Source: Christiangramia flava JLT2011
Lineage (GTDB): Bacteria > Bacteroidota > Bacteroidia > Flavobacteriales > Flavobacteriaceae
Length of the DNA: 64,000 nucleotides
Assembly: GCF_001951155.1 (NCBI RefSeq)
Contig: NZ_CP016359.1
Coordinates: 1,884,001 to 1,948,000, forward strand
Direction of reading: 5' to 3'
How positions within the stretch are numbered: the first letter of the stretch is position 1; the number at the start of each line of letters is the position of its first letter. The notes beneath the pieces were generated by a model. It did not search any database. It saw only the letters and a list, made by a program, of their open reading frames with translations, and was not told the DNA's origin. Shown here in pieces: positions 25,826 to 34,059 of the stretch. The translations under genes were made by a program, and so were the position numbers.

Positions 25826-27442
25826 TCATACAGAATTTTTAGCGGTGAGAGGCTGTTCCGGTTCCATTTCGTCGGGTTTTTCCAGCGAAAAGATCTCCAG
25901 CTTCTTACCGGTAACTTTTTCCAGTAAGCCTGCTTTTCGGGTAGCGCCCCAGATTTCCAGTTCGGGATCGGCCATGGTTTTGATCAAAAACCGGATCTGC
26001 TTCTGCTCGTTTTCGATCTCCAGTTTTTGTACATTTTGGTAATGGCTGCGGTCCAGGCCATCAGCAATTCTCAATATTGCCGATAGTTTTCGGATCTTTT
26101 TCCTAACAGATTTCCGAAGTTTTTTATAGAATTTGTGCCTCTTTTTACTTGGCGTGGAACGGCGGTGATAGCGTGCAACGTGTGCCATGATATTGATCTC
26201 ATCTTCCGTAAAGCCCCGCAAATCTGAGTTCCTGATGAGGTATAAGGCATGTTTGTGGTGTTTCCGGTAGGAAACATAATAGCCAATATCGTGCAGCAGG
26301 CAGGCATATTCCAGCAATTCGCGGTCTTTTTCTTCCAGTTCCAGCTCCTTTTTGAAAACGTCGAATATCTGCAGCGCCATTTTTGCCACGTGGGCAGAAT
26401 GTTCCTCCATCCAGTTGCATTTTCTAAGCAATTCATAGATGCTGCGTTTCCTGGGATGCGGAAAATCCTGCACCATGGCGAGTTTTGGCTGTTCTTTTTG
26501 AATGAATTCCAGGATCATCCCGTCTCTCAATGCGGCTTCGGAAATTTTGATATGTTCAATAGGTAACTTTTCCAACAGCAACTTCACCAGTACCATCCCG
26601 GGGTTGATAATGTCGATCCGTTTTTCGTCCAGTTGTTTGATATTGGAGCGCTGCTTGCGATCCATCTGGATGAAATCTTTATAGAGTTCCTGGAACGCTG
26701 AAGTTTCGAAAACCAGTTCGTTGAGAGTAATATCAGCTGGTAGGGACTGCCTGCTGGCCACCATCGCCCCGATGTTCTCCATGGTTCCAGAAGAGCCGAT
26801 AATGGTTTTAACCTCGTGCTTTTCGGCCGTTTTAAATACTTTTTTGAGCTTTTTGCGGAAATGTTTTTCAAGTTTTTTGATCTCCTTTCCAGAGATCGGG
26901 TCGTTTTCCACAAACCTGGCAGACATCCGGGCGACGCCCAGTTTAAGGCTGTTATGGTACAGCATTTCTTTATGATTGCCAATAATGAATTCCACGCTTC
27001 CGCCGCCAATATCCACCATGAGCACCATTTCGTCATTGAGGGAAATACTGTGGCGCACGGCATAGCCAATGAGTTGTGCCTCGCGCTTTCCAGGGATCGC
27101 TCGCGCTTTGATCTGGGTTTCCGCGTAAATTCGCTGAATGAATTCCCCGCCGTTCTTGGCTTCTCGAATTGCACTGGTGGCAAAAGCGAGAATGCTTTCC
27201 ACTTCCTGGCTGTCACAAAGAAATTTGATGCGCTTGAGTGCATCGAGACCCCGTGTCATGGCCTCTTCGCTGAGGTGGTCACTCATGCCCTTCTCAGCAA
27301 GAATGACCATTTCTTTCAGTTTATCCACCGTTCGAAAACTGCCGTCGGGATAGATGTCTACGATCACGGCATGAAAGGAATTGGTACCCAGGTCTATCGC
27401 GGCGATTCGTTTAAAGGGAGTTTCGATTTCAGTAGTGGTCAT
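25826..27442 (-). CDS. Ppx/GppA phosphatase with C-terminal HD domain
   Basis: A 538-residue protein. Residues about 10-310 are the actin-like exopolyphosphatase/guanosine pentaphosphatase fold (AAIDLGTNSFHAVIVD at 14-29; VDIGGGSVEFIIGN near 143; IGSSGTMENIGAM near 213). The C-terminal half has an HD domain with CLLHDIGYYVSYRKHHKHA near residue 383. This two-part layout is that of E. coli Ppx, which cleaves polyphosphate; guanosine pentaphosphate hydrolysis is also possible. The last 30 residues (EPDEMEPEQPLTAKNSV-like) look like a free tail. Confidence 0.88.
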   Translation of the reverse strand: MTTTEIETPFKRIAAIDLGTNSFHAVIVDIYPDGSFRTVDKLKEMVILAEKGMSDHLSEEAMTRGLDALKRIKFLCDSQEVESILAFATSAIREAKNGGEFIQRIYAETQIKARAIPGKREAQLIGYAVRHSISLNDEMVLMVDIGGGSVEFIIGNHKEMLYHNSLKLGVARMSARFVENDPISGKEIKKLEKHFRKKLKKVFKTAEKHEVKTIIGSSGTMENIGAMVASRQSLPADITLNELVFETSAFQELYKDFIQMDRKQRSNIKQLDEKRIDIINPGMVLVKLLLEKLPIEHIKISEAALRDGMILEFIQKEQPKLAMVQDFPHPRKRSIYELLRKCNWMEEHSAHVAKMALQIFDVFKKELELEEKDRELLEYACLLHDIGYYVSYRKHHKHALYLIRNSDLRGFTEDEINIMAHVARYHRRSTPSKKRHKFYKKLRKSVRKKIRKLSAILRIADGLDRSHYQNVQKLEIENEQKQIRFLIKTMADPELEIWGATRKAGLLEKVTGKKLEIFSLEKPDEMEPEQPLTAKNSV

Positions 27443-27594
27443 GAGCGAATTTTCGGTGTTTTGGCAAATTTCAAGTTACTTAAAAATGGGATGACAAAGT
27501 TTTAAGTATTTGTGAAAAAAGCCCGTCATACGGAAATGCTTCGGAAATACTGAATAATTTCTGTTTCAGTGTTTTATAGCTGAAGAAAAAAACT

Positions 27595-27602
27595 TACTTT
27601 TG
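27595..27602 (+). promoter_or_regulatory. -7 box of rplY
   Basis: TACTTTTG, an exact TAnnTTTG match. The message would begin near 27607 and carry a leader of about 75 nt with an internal hairpin (27622-27662). Confidence 0.5.
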
Positions 27603-27621
27603 CAGCCTGAAAAATTTTTCC

Positions 27622-27662
27622 GCAGGTGAAGGCTTTCTGAAAAAACGACTGACGACACCTGT
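27622..27662 (+). promoter_or_regulatory. Hairpin in the rplY leader
   Basis: CAGGTG (27623-27628) pairs with CACCTG (27656-27661), extended by one G-U pair. It ends about 20 nt before the rplY start and could be a control element of ribosomal protein L25; no known leader family is recognised. Confidence 0.3.
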
Positions 27663-27682
27663 CTTAACAAAAAAGTTTTATA

Positions 27683-28342
27683 ATGAAATCAATTACGATC
27701 AACGGATCTAAAAGAGAAAGCGTAGGCAAGAAGGCAACGAAGGCTCTACGTAATGCTGGACAGGTTCCTTGCGTATTGTACGGGGTAGAAGGGGATCCAC
27801 TACACTTTGCAGCTGAGGAAATCGCATTCCAGAACCTTGTGTATACTCCAGATGTACACACGGTAAAAATTAAATTGAAAAGTGGTGAGTCTTATGCCGC
27901 AATCCTTCAGGATATCCAGTTCCACCCGGTGACTGACGCGATCATGCACATGGATTTCTACCAGATTTTTGATGACAAGCCAATCACTATGGAAATTCCA
28001 ATTCACACAGAAGGTGTTGCAAGAGGAGTTAAAAATGGTGGTGTATTGAGATATAACCTTCGTCGTTTGAAAGTTAGAGGTTTGCCAGGTGATCTTCCAG
28101 ATTACATCATTGCAAACGTAACTAAACTGAAGATCGGTCAGAAACTGTATGTGACTGCCGTAACCAGCGATGATTACAAGATTCAGCATCCAGATAACAC
28201 TGTAATCTGTCAGGTAAGAACTTCACGTAACATCGTGGAAGATCTTGAAGACGATGAGGATGAAGACGAAGTAGCAGCTGATGAGGTTCCAGCAACTGAA
28301 ACTGATGATGTTGCAGCTGTAAAAGAAGGAGAAGACAACTAG
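27683..28342 (+). CDS. rplY: 50S ribosomal protein L25/general stress protein Ctc
   Basis: A 219-residue 5S-rRNA-binding ribosomal protein of the long Ctc type. The N-terminal L25 beta-barrel ([27 protein letters not shown]) is followed by a C-terminal TL5-like domain with [17 protein letters not shown] near 130. An acidic tail of about 40 residues ([15 protein letters not shown]) is common in Bacteroidota L25. Codon use is more constrained than in neighbours, as for a highly expressed gene. A terminator follows, though pth downstream has its own -7 box. Confidence 0.95.
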   Translation: MKSITINGSKRESVGKKATKALRNAGQVPCVLYGVEGDPLHFAAEEIAFQNLVYTPDVHTVKIKLKSGESYAAILQDIQFHPVTDAIMHMDFYQIFDDKPITMEIPIHTEGVARGVKNGGVLRYNLRRLKVRGLPGDLPDYIIANVTKLKIGQKLYVTAVTSDDYKIQHPDNTVICQVRTSRNIVEDLEDDEDEDEVAADEVPATETDDVAAVKEGEDN

Positions 28343-28363
28343 TCGTCTTACTTTCATAATTTT

Positions 28364-28412
28364 AAAAGCATTCCAGGTTGGTTTTTTCCAATTTTCGGAA
28401 TGCTTTTTTTTT
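28364..28412 (+). terminator. Terminator of rplY
   Basis: AAAAGCATTCC (28364-28374) pairs with GGAATGCTTTT (28397-28407) around a 22-nt loop, ending in a run of nine or ten T. Confidence 0.8.
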
Positions 28413-28461
28413 GAATAAACTTGCAACCCGGTTTTACTTCTTGAAAGTGTCTTATTAATTT

Positions 28462-28469
28462 TATCTTTA
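28462..28469 (+). promoter_or_regulatory. -7 box of the pth-ribF operon
   Basis: TATCTTTA, matching TAnnTTT, 16 bp before the pth start. Confidence 0.35.
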
Positions 28470-28484
28470 CCAAAACAAAGTTGG

Positions 28485-29111
28485 ATGCTTTCATTCTTCG
28501 GCAGAATATTGCGGAAAAAGAAACCCGGGGAGAAAATTGATCCCATGAAGAAGTTTTTGATCGTTGGCCTGGGAAATCCGGGCGAGAAATACGAGAATAC
28601 CCGTCATAATATCGGTTTTAAGATCCTGGAGGAACTCGCCGGTGAAAAAGAGGTGCATTTTGAAACCCAGAAGCTGGGCGATGTCGCTAGTTTTCGCTTT
28701 AAAGGCCGAACCTTCATTTTACTCAAACCCAATACCTATATGAATTTAAGCGGAAAGGCAGTAAATTACTGGATGCAGAAGGAGAAGATCGCACTGGAGA
28801 ATTTACTCGTGGTGACCGATGATCTCAATTTGCCGTTCGGAACCCTTCGGCTCAAAACCAAAGGCAGTGACGGCGGGCATAACGGGCTCAAAGATATCCA
28901 GGCGCAACTGAACACCACGAAATACAACCGCTTCCGGTTTGGGATCAGCGACCAGTTCTCAAAAGGGCAGCAGGTAGATTACGTATTGGGAGAATGGAAC
29001 GAGCAGGAACGAAAGGAGTTGCCGGAACGCCTGAAAATATCAGCAGAACTCATCCAGTCATTTGGAACGGCCGGGGTATCCAACACCATGAATTCATTTA
29101 ACGGAAAATAG
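28485..29111 (+). CDS. pth: Peptidyl-tRNA hydrolase
   Basis: A 208-residue enzyme that releases peptides from prematurely dropped peptidyl-tRNA. The core starts at Met21 (KKFLIVGLGNPGEKYENTRHNIG), with the catalytic His at 41. The metal-free active-site region DDLNLPFGTLRLKTKGSDGGHNGLKDI is near residue 109. The extra 20 N-terminal residues (a basic stretch) are seen in other flavobacterial Pth proteins, so the upstream ATG is kept; an internal ATG at 28545 is possible. It is followed 5 bp later by ribF. Confidence 0.94.
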   Translation: MLSFFGRILRKKKPGEKIDPMKKFLIVGLGNPGEKYENTRHNIGFKILEELAGEKEVHFETQKLGDVASFRFKGRTFILLKPNTYMNLSGKAVNYWMQKEKIALENLLVVTDDLNLPFGTLRLKTKGSDGGHNGLKDIQAQLNTTKYNRFRFGISDQFSKGQQVDYVLGEWNEQERKELPERLKISAELIQSFGTAGVSNTMNSFNGK

Positions 29112-29116
29112 CAGAT

Positions 29117-30052
29117 TTGGAAAGACATAGAGGCGCGAATTCGTTTACCAGTGAAAACCAGACGGTGGTGACCATCGGTACTTTTGATGGCGTTCACGCC
29201 GGGCATCGCAAGATCATTGAGCGACTGGTGAATTCGGCAAAAGCCAATTCCCTGGAATCGGTAGTGCTTACTTTTTTTCCGCATCCACGAATGGTGCTGC
29301 AGAAGGAAAGCGGTATCGAACTCATCAATACCATCGAGGAACGCGTGCAGTTGCTGGAGGATACCGGCATCGATCACCTGGTCATTCATCCTTTCACCAT
29401 TCAGTTTTCCAGGTTGACAGCCCAGGAATTCGTTCGCGACATCCTGGTTCATAAACTCCGTGCAAAAAAGATCATTATTGGTTACGATCATCGCTTCGGA
29501 AGAAACCGTACGGCTAATATCGAAGACCTGAAGCGATTCGGGGAAGAATATGGTTTTGAGGTCGAGGAGATCAGTAAACAGGAAGTGGAGGAAGTAGCGG
29601 TAAGCTCCACCAAGATCAGGAATGCACTGGCTGAAGGTGAGGTAGAAAAGGCCAATACCTATCTTACCCATCCATTTATGCTCAGCGGAACTATCGTTCG
29701 CGGAAGGGGAATTGGCAAAGACCTGGGTTTTCCTACGGCCAATTTGCAGCTGGAAGAGGATTATAAACTGATCCCGAAAAATGGCGTGTATGTCGTATCT
29801 GCGAGAATTAACGGAATTTTGAAGTACGGAATGATGAACATTGGTACTAATCCAACCGTTGGCGGTAAGGAAAAGACCATTGAAACGAATTTTTTTGAGG
29901 TCAACCAGGACCTGTATGATCAAAAACTGCAAATCCGGCTACTGAAGCGTATTCGGGATGAAAAGAAGTTTGCTTCCGTGGAAGAATTGAAAAAAGCCAT
30001 GCAGCAGGACCGTGCATTTTCTGAAAATTATATAGCTGAAATCAATGCTTGA
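29117..30052 (+). CDS. ribF: Bifunctional riboflavin kinase/FMN adenylyltransferase
   Basis: A 311-residue enzyme that converts riboflavin to FMN and FAD. The N-terminal adenylyltransferase half has TIGTFDGVHAGHRKIIERL (nucleotidyltransferase HxGH variant) near residue 19 and YDHRFGRNR near 123; the C-terminal flavokinase half has GRGIGKDLGFPTANL near 196. The start is TTG, 5 bp after pth. The FAD it makes is the substrate used by the ApbE encoded elsewhere in the window. Its end overlaps the next gene by 8 bp. Confidence 0.95.
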   Translation: MERHRGANSFTSENQTVVTIGTFDGVHAGHRKIIERLVNSAKANSLESVVLTFFPHPRMVLQKESGIELINTIEERVQLLEDTGIDHLVIHPFTIQFSRLTAQEFVRDILVHKLRAKKIIIGYDHRFGRNRTANIEDLKRFGEEYGFEVEEISKQEVEEVAVSSTKIRNALAEGEVEKANTYLTHPFMLSGTIVRGRGIGKDLGFPTANLQLEEDYKLIPKNGVYVVSARINGILKYGMMNIGTNPTVGGKEKTIETNFFEVNQDLYDQKLQIRLLKRIRDEKKFASVEELKKAMQQDRAFSENYIAEINA

Positions 30053-31364
30053 TCGCTGGCTTTTTAAACGGGTAGACAACGCGGCCCTGGTGGTCTTTCG
30101 CGTGCTATTCGGCTTATTGATCTCGATCGAAGCCTTTGGCGCCATATTTTCCGGCTGGGTAAGACGCACCATGATCGAGCCCAATTTCACCTTTAATTTT
30201 ATAGGCTTTGAATTTTTGCAACCCCTTCCTGGAAACGGAATGCTTTGGTATTACGGAGTCATGGGGCTGTTTGGTATTTTTGTGATGCTTGGTTTTCGGT
30301 ACCGGGTAAGCATGATTTGTTACGGCATCATGTGGGCATCGGTCTACCTGATGCAGAAATCCAGTTATAACAACCATTATTACCTGCTCATGTTGCTGTG
30401 TTTCATCATGAGCCTGTTGCCAGCACATCGCTGGTTTTCGATCGATGCCTGGCGACATCCCGAAATTCGGAAGATTTCCATGCCGCGCTGGGTCTGGCTG
30501 TTTATCGTCGTGCAATTGTGGATCGTCTATTCATATGCTTCGATCGCAAAATTATATCCTGACTGGCTGGATGGTTCGTTCCCGGCCATGCTCATGCGCT
30601 CCAAAGCCGATTACTGGCTGGTAGGTGATTTTCTCCAGAAATGGTGGATCAAATATGCCATCGCGTACTTCGGACTCTTTTTTGACTTTTTGATCATTCC
30701 GTTATTGCTGTGGAGACGAACCAGGGTTCCGGCATTTCTGGCGGCGATCTTCTTTCACCTTTTCAACAGTTTTATTTTTCATATCGGGATCTTTCCGTAT
30801 CTGTCGCTGGCCTTCTGTATCTTTTTCTTTCCGGTGGAAAAAGTCAATAAAGTCTTCCTTCGGGGAAAAAAACCGTTTTATGATGGAGATGAAGTGATCG
30901 TTCCATCTCATAGGAATTTCCTTCTCGCTTTCTTCGGAATTTGGTTTACGGTGCAGCTCTGTTTACCGCTGAGGCACTGGTTTTTTCAGGATGATGTACT
31001 CTGGACCGAGGAAGGGCATCGTTTAAGCTGGCGCATGATGCTGCGTGGCAAAAGCGGCCGGGTGACCTTTAAGGTGGTGGAAAAGGGAACTCAGGATACG
31101 ATTATTGTGGATAAAGACGAATATTTGTCGCGAAAGCAGTTACGTGCCATACCTTCCAAGCCGGATATGATCTGGCAGTTCGCACAGCGATTGAAAGAAG
31201 AATATGCTGAAAAAGGTATGGATGTTTCGGTTTTTGCGGAAGGAAAAGTCAGTGTAAACGGCGGGGACTATCACCCGCTTATTGATCCCAAAGTAGACCT
31301 GGCCGCCGAGGAATGGAAACAGTTCTCGCACCACGACTGGATCTTACCTTCCGAAGGAAAATAG
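30045..31364 (+). CDS. HTTM protein, vitamin K-dependent gamma-carboxylase-like
   Basis: A 439-residue membrane protein. Residues about 10-310 hold the horizontally transferred transmembrane (HTTM) domain with roughly eight hydrophobic segments; the last 130 residues are soluble. The segment ASIAKLYPDWLDG contains Lys169, which aligns by eye with the catalytic Lys of human GGCX (a KLDADW context). The late VNGGDYHPLIDPKVDL motif also fits the family. Family members carboxylate glutamate or have unknown roles in bacteria. It overlaps ribF by 8 bp, so it is translated from the same message. The substrate is not known. Confidence 0.82.
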   Translation: MLDRWLFKRVDNAALVVFRVLFGLLISIEAFGAIFSGWVRRTMIEPNFTFNFIGFEFLQPLPGNGMLWYYGVMGLFGIFVMLGFRYRVSMICYGIMWASVYLMQKSSYNNHYYLLMLLCFIMSLLPAHRWFSIDAWRHPEIRKISMPRWVWLFIVVQLWIVYSYASIAKLYPDWLDGSFPAMLMRSKADYWLVGDFLQKWWIKYAIAYFGLFFDFLIIPLLLWRRTRVPAFLAAIFFHLFNSFIFHIGIFPYLSLAFCIFFFPVEKVNKVFLRGKKPFYDGDEVIVPSHRNFLLAFFGIWFTVQLCLPLRHWFFQDDVLWTEEGHRLSWRMMLRGKSGRVTFKVVEKGTQDTIIVDKDEYLSRKQLRAIPSKPDMIWQFAQRLKEEYAEKGMDVSVFAEGKVSVNGGDYHPLIDPKVDLAAEEWKQFSHHDWILPSEGK

Positions 31365-31425
31365 CAGCTTCAGTTTTTTTATAACGGTTGAATCTATAAC
31401 TTAGAGCGAATTCTAAGATCTAAAA

Positions 31426-32655
31426 ATGAGATTTCAACTGTTAATAGTTTTCTTTTTATGCTGTTTTTCCGCCGTTGCACAAGAAGATATCATAATTGGG
31501 AAAACCAGCCATCTTTATTCTGAAATTCTCCAGGAAGACCGCATCCTGGAAATTCATCTTCCGAAGAATTACGACAAAGATCCTGATAAAACCTACCCTG
31601 TTCTCTACCTTCTGGATAGCTATTTCAATTTTTCGCATGCCGTGGGGACGGTAGATTACCTGTACCTCAACAGGCTTATTCCGGAAATGATCATCGTGGG
31701 CGTAAGGAATACCAATAGAAATCGTGATCTTAGCCCGGAATCACCAGATCTGAGTCAGGAAGAGCAGGACCGGCTTGGGCTTACGGGCCAGGCCGATGAT
31801 TTTATGGCCTTCCTGGAGCAGGAGCTGATTCCGTATATTCGCTCCGTCTATCGAGCCGCGCCTTACGAGGTGCTAACGGGACATTCCTTGGGCGGACTTT
31901 TCAGCACGTATACCTTTTTTAAAAATCCGAAACTTTTCGATGCCTATATTACCATCAGCCCTAGTTTGTGGTACCACAACGATCTTATTTCCAAAGAATT
32001 TGAAGAGGTTTTTGAAGATCCTTCGGATCTGAGCGCCAGCTTTTACCTTACCATAGCCAGCGAAAATAAAGGCACGATGCGGGGCGATACTTATAAGCTC
32101 AGCGGAAGGTTCATGAATTACATCAACAAACACGAAAAGGCTGATCTGCGTTTCCATTTTGAACCTATGCCAGAGGAAACGCATCAATCTACGGGTCTTC
32201 CGGCGCTGTTCAACGGGTTGCGATTTGTCTTTGCGCCAACGCAGTATGAAATTCCGCGTACAAGGGAAGAGATCATTGGGAATGGAGGCCCGGAACAGGT
32301 AATACAGGATGTGCAGAAATATTTTGAGAAGCTTACTGAAAAATATGGTTTTCAGGTGGATGACCAGGAAACGCTGATCGATCTTGGGTTTGCACTGATG
32401 CGTCTTGACGATTTTAAGGAAGATGCCATCAAAGCTTTTGGAGCGAATGTGGCAGCACATCCTGAATCTTTTGACGCTTATTCTACCTTGGGAATGGCCT
32501 ATGAACAGGTTCAACAGCTTCAGAAGGCTAAAGAAAATTATGAGATGGCACTGAAACTGGTGAAAAGAACGGAAAACCCGGAATGGGAATTTTACCAGGC
32601 CGATCTCGACCGGGTGAACCGCAAAATTGCCAACAAGGACGAAGCCAGCGAATAG
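31426..32655 (+). CDS. Exported alpha/beta-hydrolase (esterase D/Fes-like) with C-terminal TPR
   Basis: A 409-residue protein with a signal peptide ending VAQ (residue about 19). The esterase domain (about 25-275) has the nucleophile elbow TGHSLGGLFS with Ser154 and resembles the putative esterase family that includes siderophore esterases (IroE/Fes). The C-terminal 90 residues contain one or two TPR units (FDAYSTLGMAYEQVQQLQKAKENYEMAL). Periplasmic hydrolysis of an ester is likely; no siderophore genes are nearby, so the substrate is open. Confidence 0.82.
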   Translation: MRFQLLIVFFLCCFSAVAQEDIIIGKTSHLYSEILQEDRILEIHLPKNYDKDPDKTYPVLYLLDSYFNFSHAVGTVDYLYLNRLIPEMIIVGVRNTNRNRDLSPESPDLSQEEQDRLGLTGQADDFMAFLEQELIPYIRSVYRAAPYEVLTGHSLGGLFSTYTFFKNPKLFDAYITISPSLWYHNDLISKEFEEVFEDPSDLSASFYLTIASENKGTMRGDTYKLSGRFMNYINKHEKADLRFHFEPMPEETHQSTGLPALFNGLRFVFAPTQYEIPRTREEIIGNGGPEQVIQDVQKYFEKLTEKYGFQVDDQETLIDLGFALMRLDDFKEDAIKAFGANVAAHPESFDAYSTLGMAYEQVQQLQKAKENYEMALKLVKRTENPEWEFYQADLDRVNRKIANKDEASE

Positions 32656-32690
32656 CCGAATTTCAGGTCGATTATCTTCCCGGCTTTTGT

Positions 32691-32698
32691 TACATTTG
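32691..32698 (+). promoter_or_regulatory. -7 box of serS
   Basis: TACATTTG, an exact TAnnTTTG match, 31 bp before the serS start. Confidence 0.5.
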
Positions 32699-32729
32699 TG
32701 CCCTCATAAATCATTGTAAAAAGTAGACC

Positions 32730-34001
32730 ATGTTACAGGTTTCTAATATTGCGGAAAATAAGGATGCGTACATCCAGGCATTGAAGAAGAGAAAATTTGA
32801 TGCAAAAGAGGTTTTTGATAAAGTGTTGAGTCTCGATGAAAAAAGAAAATCGACGCAGGCAAAACTGGATGAAACCCTCTCATCTTCCAATAAACTTTCC
32901 AAAGAGATTGGGCTGCTTTTTAAAAATGGGGAACATCAGAAAGCTAATTTGCTGAAGGAAAAGACCGGAAAACTAAAGGAAGATTCCAAAATACTTTCCG
33001 AAGAGCTGAACGCTGCCGTGGAAGAACTTCAGAAATTGTTATATACCATCCCGAACATCCCGCACGATTCGGTACCCGAAGGAACGAGCGATGCCGATAA
33101 TGAGGAGGTTTTTCGTGAAGGAGAAGTTCCGGAACTTGCTGAAGGCTCTCTGCCACACTGGGAACTGGCAAAAAAATACGATATCATAGATTTTGAACTG
33201 GGCAACAAGATTACCGGCGCCGGTTTTCCGGTTTATAAAGGCAAGGGAGCAAGACTGCAACGAGCCTTGATCACCTGGTTTTTAGATAAGGCTACAGAAG
33301 CCGGTTATACCGAATTTCAGGTTCCATTGATGGTCAACGAAGCTTCCGGTTTTGGGACCGGCCAGTTGCCAGATAAGGAAGGGCAGATGTATCACGTTAC
33401 CAACGACGACCTGTATCTCATCCCTACTGCGGAAGTGCCGATCACGAACATGTTTCGCGATAACCTGATGCTGGAAAAAGATTTTCCGGTAAAATGCACC
33501 GGTTATACGCCTTGCTTCCGAAGAGAGGCCGGTTCGTATGGTGCACACGTTCGTGGACTCAACCGTTTGCACCAGTTCGATAAAGTGGAGATCGTTCGCC
33601 TGGAAAGAGCGGAGAAATCATACGAAGCTTTGGATGAAATGCTGGAGCACGTAAAGAACCTGTTGCGCGAACTGAAATTACCGTACAGGATCCTGAGACT
33701 TTGTGGGGGAGATCTTACATTCACCTCGGCGTTGACCTATGATTTTGAAGTGTTCTCGACCGCGCAGGATCGCTGGCTGGAGATCAGTTCGGTTTCGAAT
33801 TTTGAAACTTACCAGGCCAACAGGTTGAAATTGAGATATAAAGATACTGAAGGAAACAAGCAGCTGGCACACACCCTGAACGGAAGTGCCCTGGCATTGC
33901 CGCGCGTGCTCGCCGGAATCCTGGAAAATTACCAGACCGGGAACGGTATTAAAGTTCCGGAAGTTCTGGTGCCTTATTGCGGCTTCGATACCATCGATTA
34001 A
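32730..34001 (+). CDS. serS: Seryl-tRNA synthetase
   Basis: A 423-residue class II synthetase charging tRNA-Ser. The N-terminal coiled-coil arm that binds the tRNA runs about 25-110. Motif 2 is CFRREAGSYGAHVRGLNRLHQFDKVE (about 260-285) and motif 3 NGSALALPRVLAGILENYQ (about 380-398). Length is usual. It has its own promoter and ends just before a hairpin that overlaps the start of the TPR gene. Confidence 0.97.
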   Translation: MLQVSNIAENKDAYIQALKKRKFDAKEVFDKVLSLDEKRKSTQAKLDETLSSSNKLSKEIGLLFKNGEHQKANLLKEKTGKLKEDSKILSEELNAAVEELQKLLYTIPNIPHDSVPEGTSDADNEEVFREGEVPELAEGSLPHWELAKKYDIIDFELGNKITGAGFPVYKGKGARLQRALITWFLDKATEAGYTEFQVPLMVNEASGFGTGQLPDKEGQMYHVTNDDLYLIPTAEVPITNMFRDNLMLEKDFPVKCTGYTPCFRREAGSYGAHVRGLNRLHQFDKVEIVRLERAEKSYEALDEMLEHVKNLLRELKLPYRILRLCGGDLTFTSALTYDFEVFSTAQDRWLEISSVSNFETYQANRLKLRYKDTEGNKQLAHTLNGSALALPRVLAGILENYQTGNGIKVPEVLVPYCGFDTID

Positions 34002-34019
34002 TTCTACCGAAAAACCATA

Positions 34020-34059
34020 AAAACAGCGCAAATTTTTATATTTACATATGCGCTGTTTT
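34020..34059 (+). terminator. Hairpin serving as serS terminator and spanning the next start codon
   Basis: AAAACAGCGCA (34020-34030) pairs perfectly with TGCGCTGTTTT (34049-34059) around an 18-nt AU-only-like loop. The ATG of the TPR gene is at 34048-34050, inside the structure. A -7-like TATATTTA (34037-34044) lies in the loop and would start a message almost at the ATG. Confidence 0.6.

Noticed and set aside
26584..27505. Long frames of about 220 codons on both strands over the ppx/gppA gene
   Set aside because: All are out of frame with the plainly supported Ppx/GppA protein.
28979..29932. A 317-codon open frame on the minus strand
   Set aside because: It lies wholly antisense to ribF, whose motifs are clear, and its translation shows no domain or signal. 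It is a shadow of the real gene.
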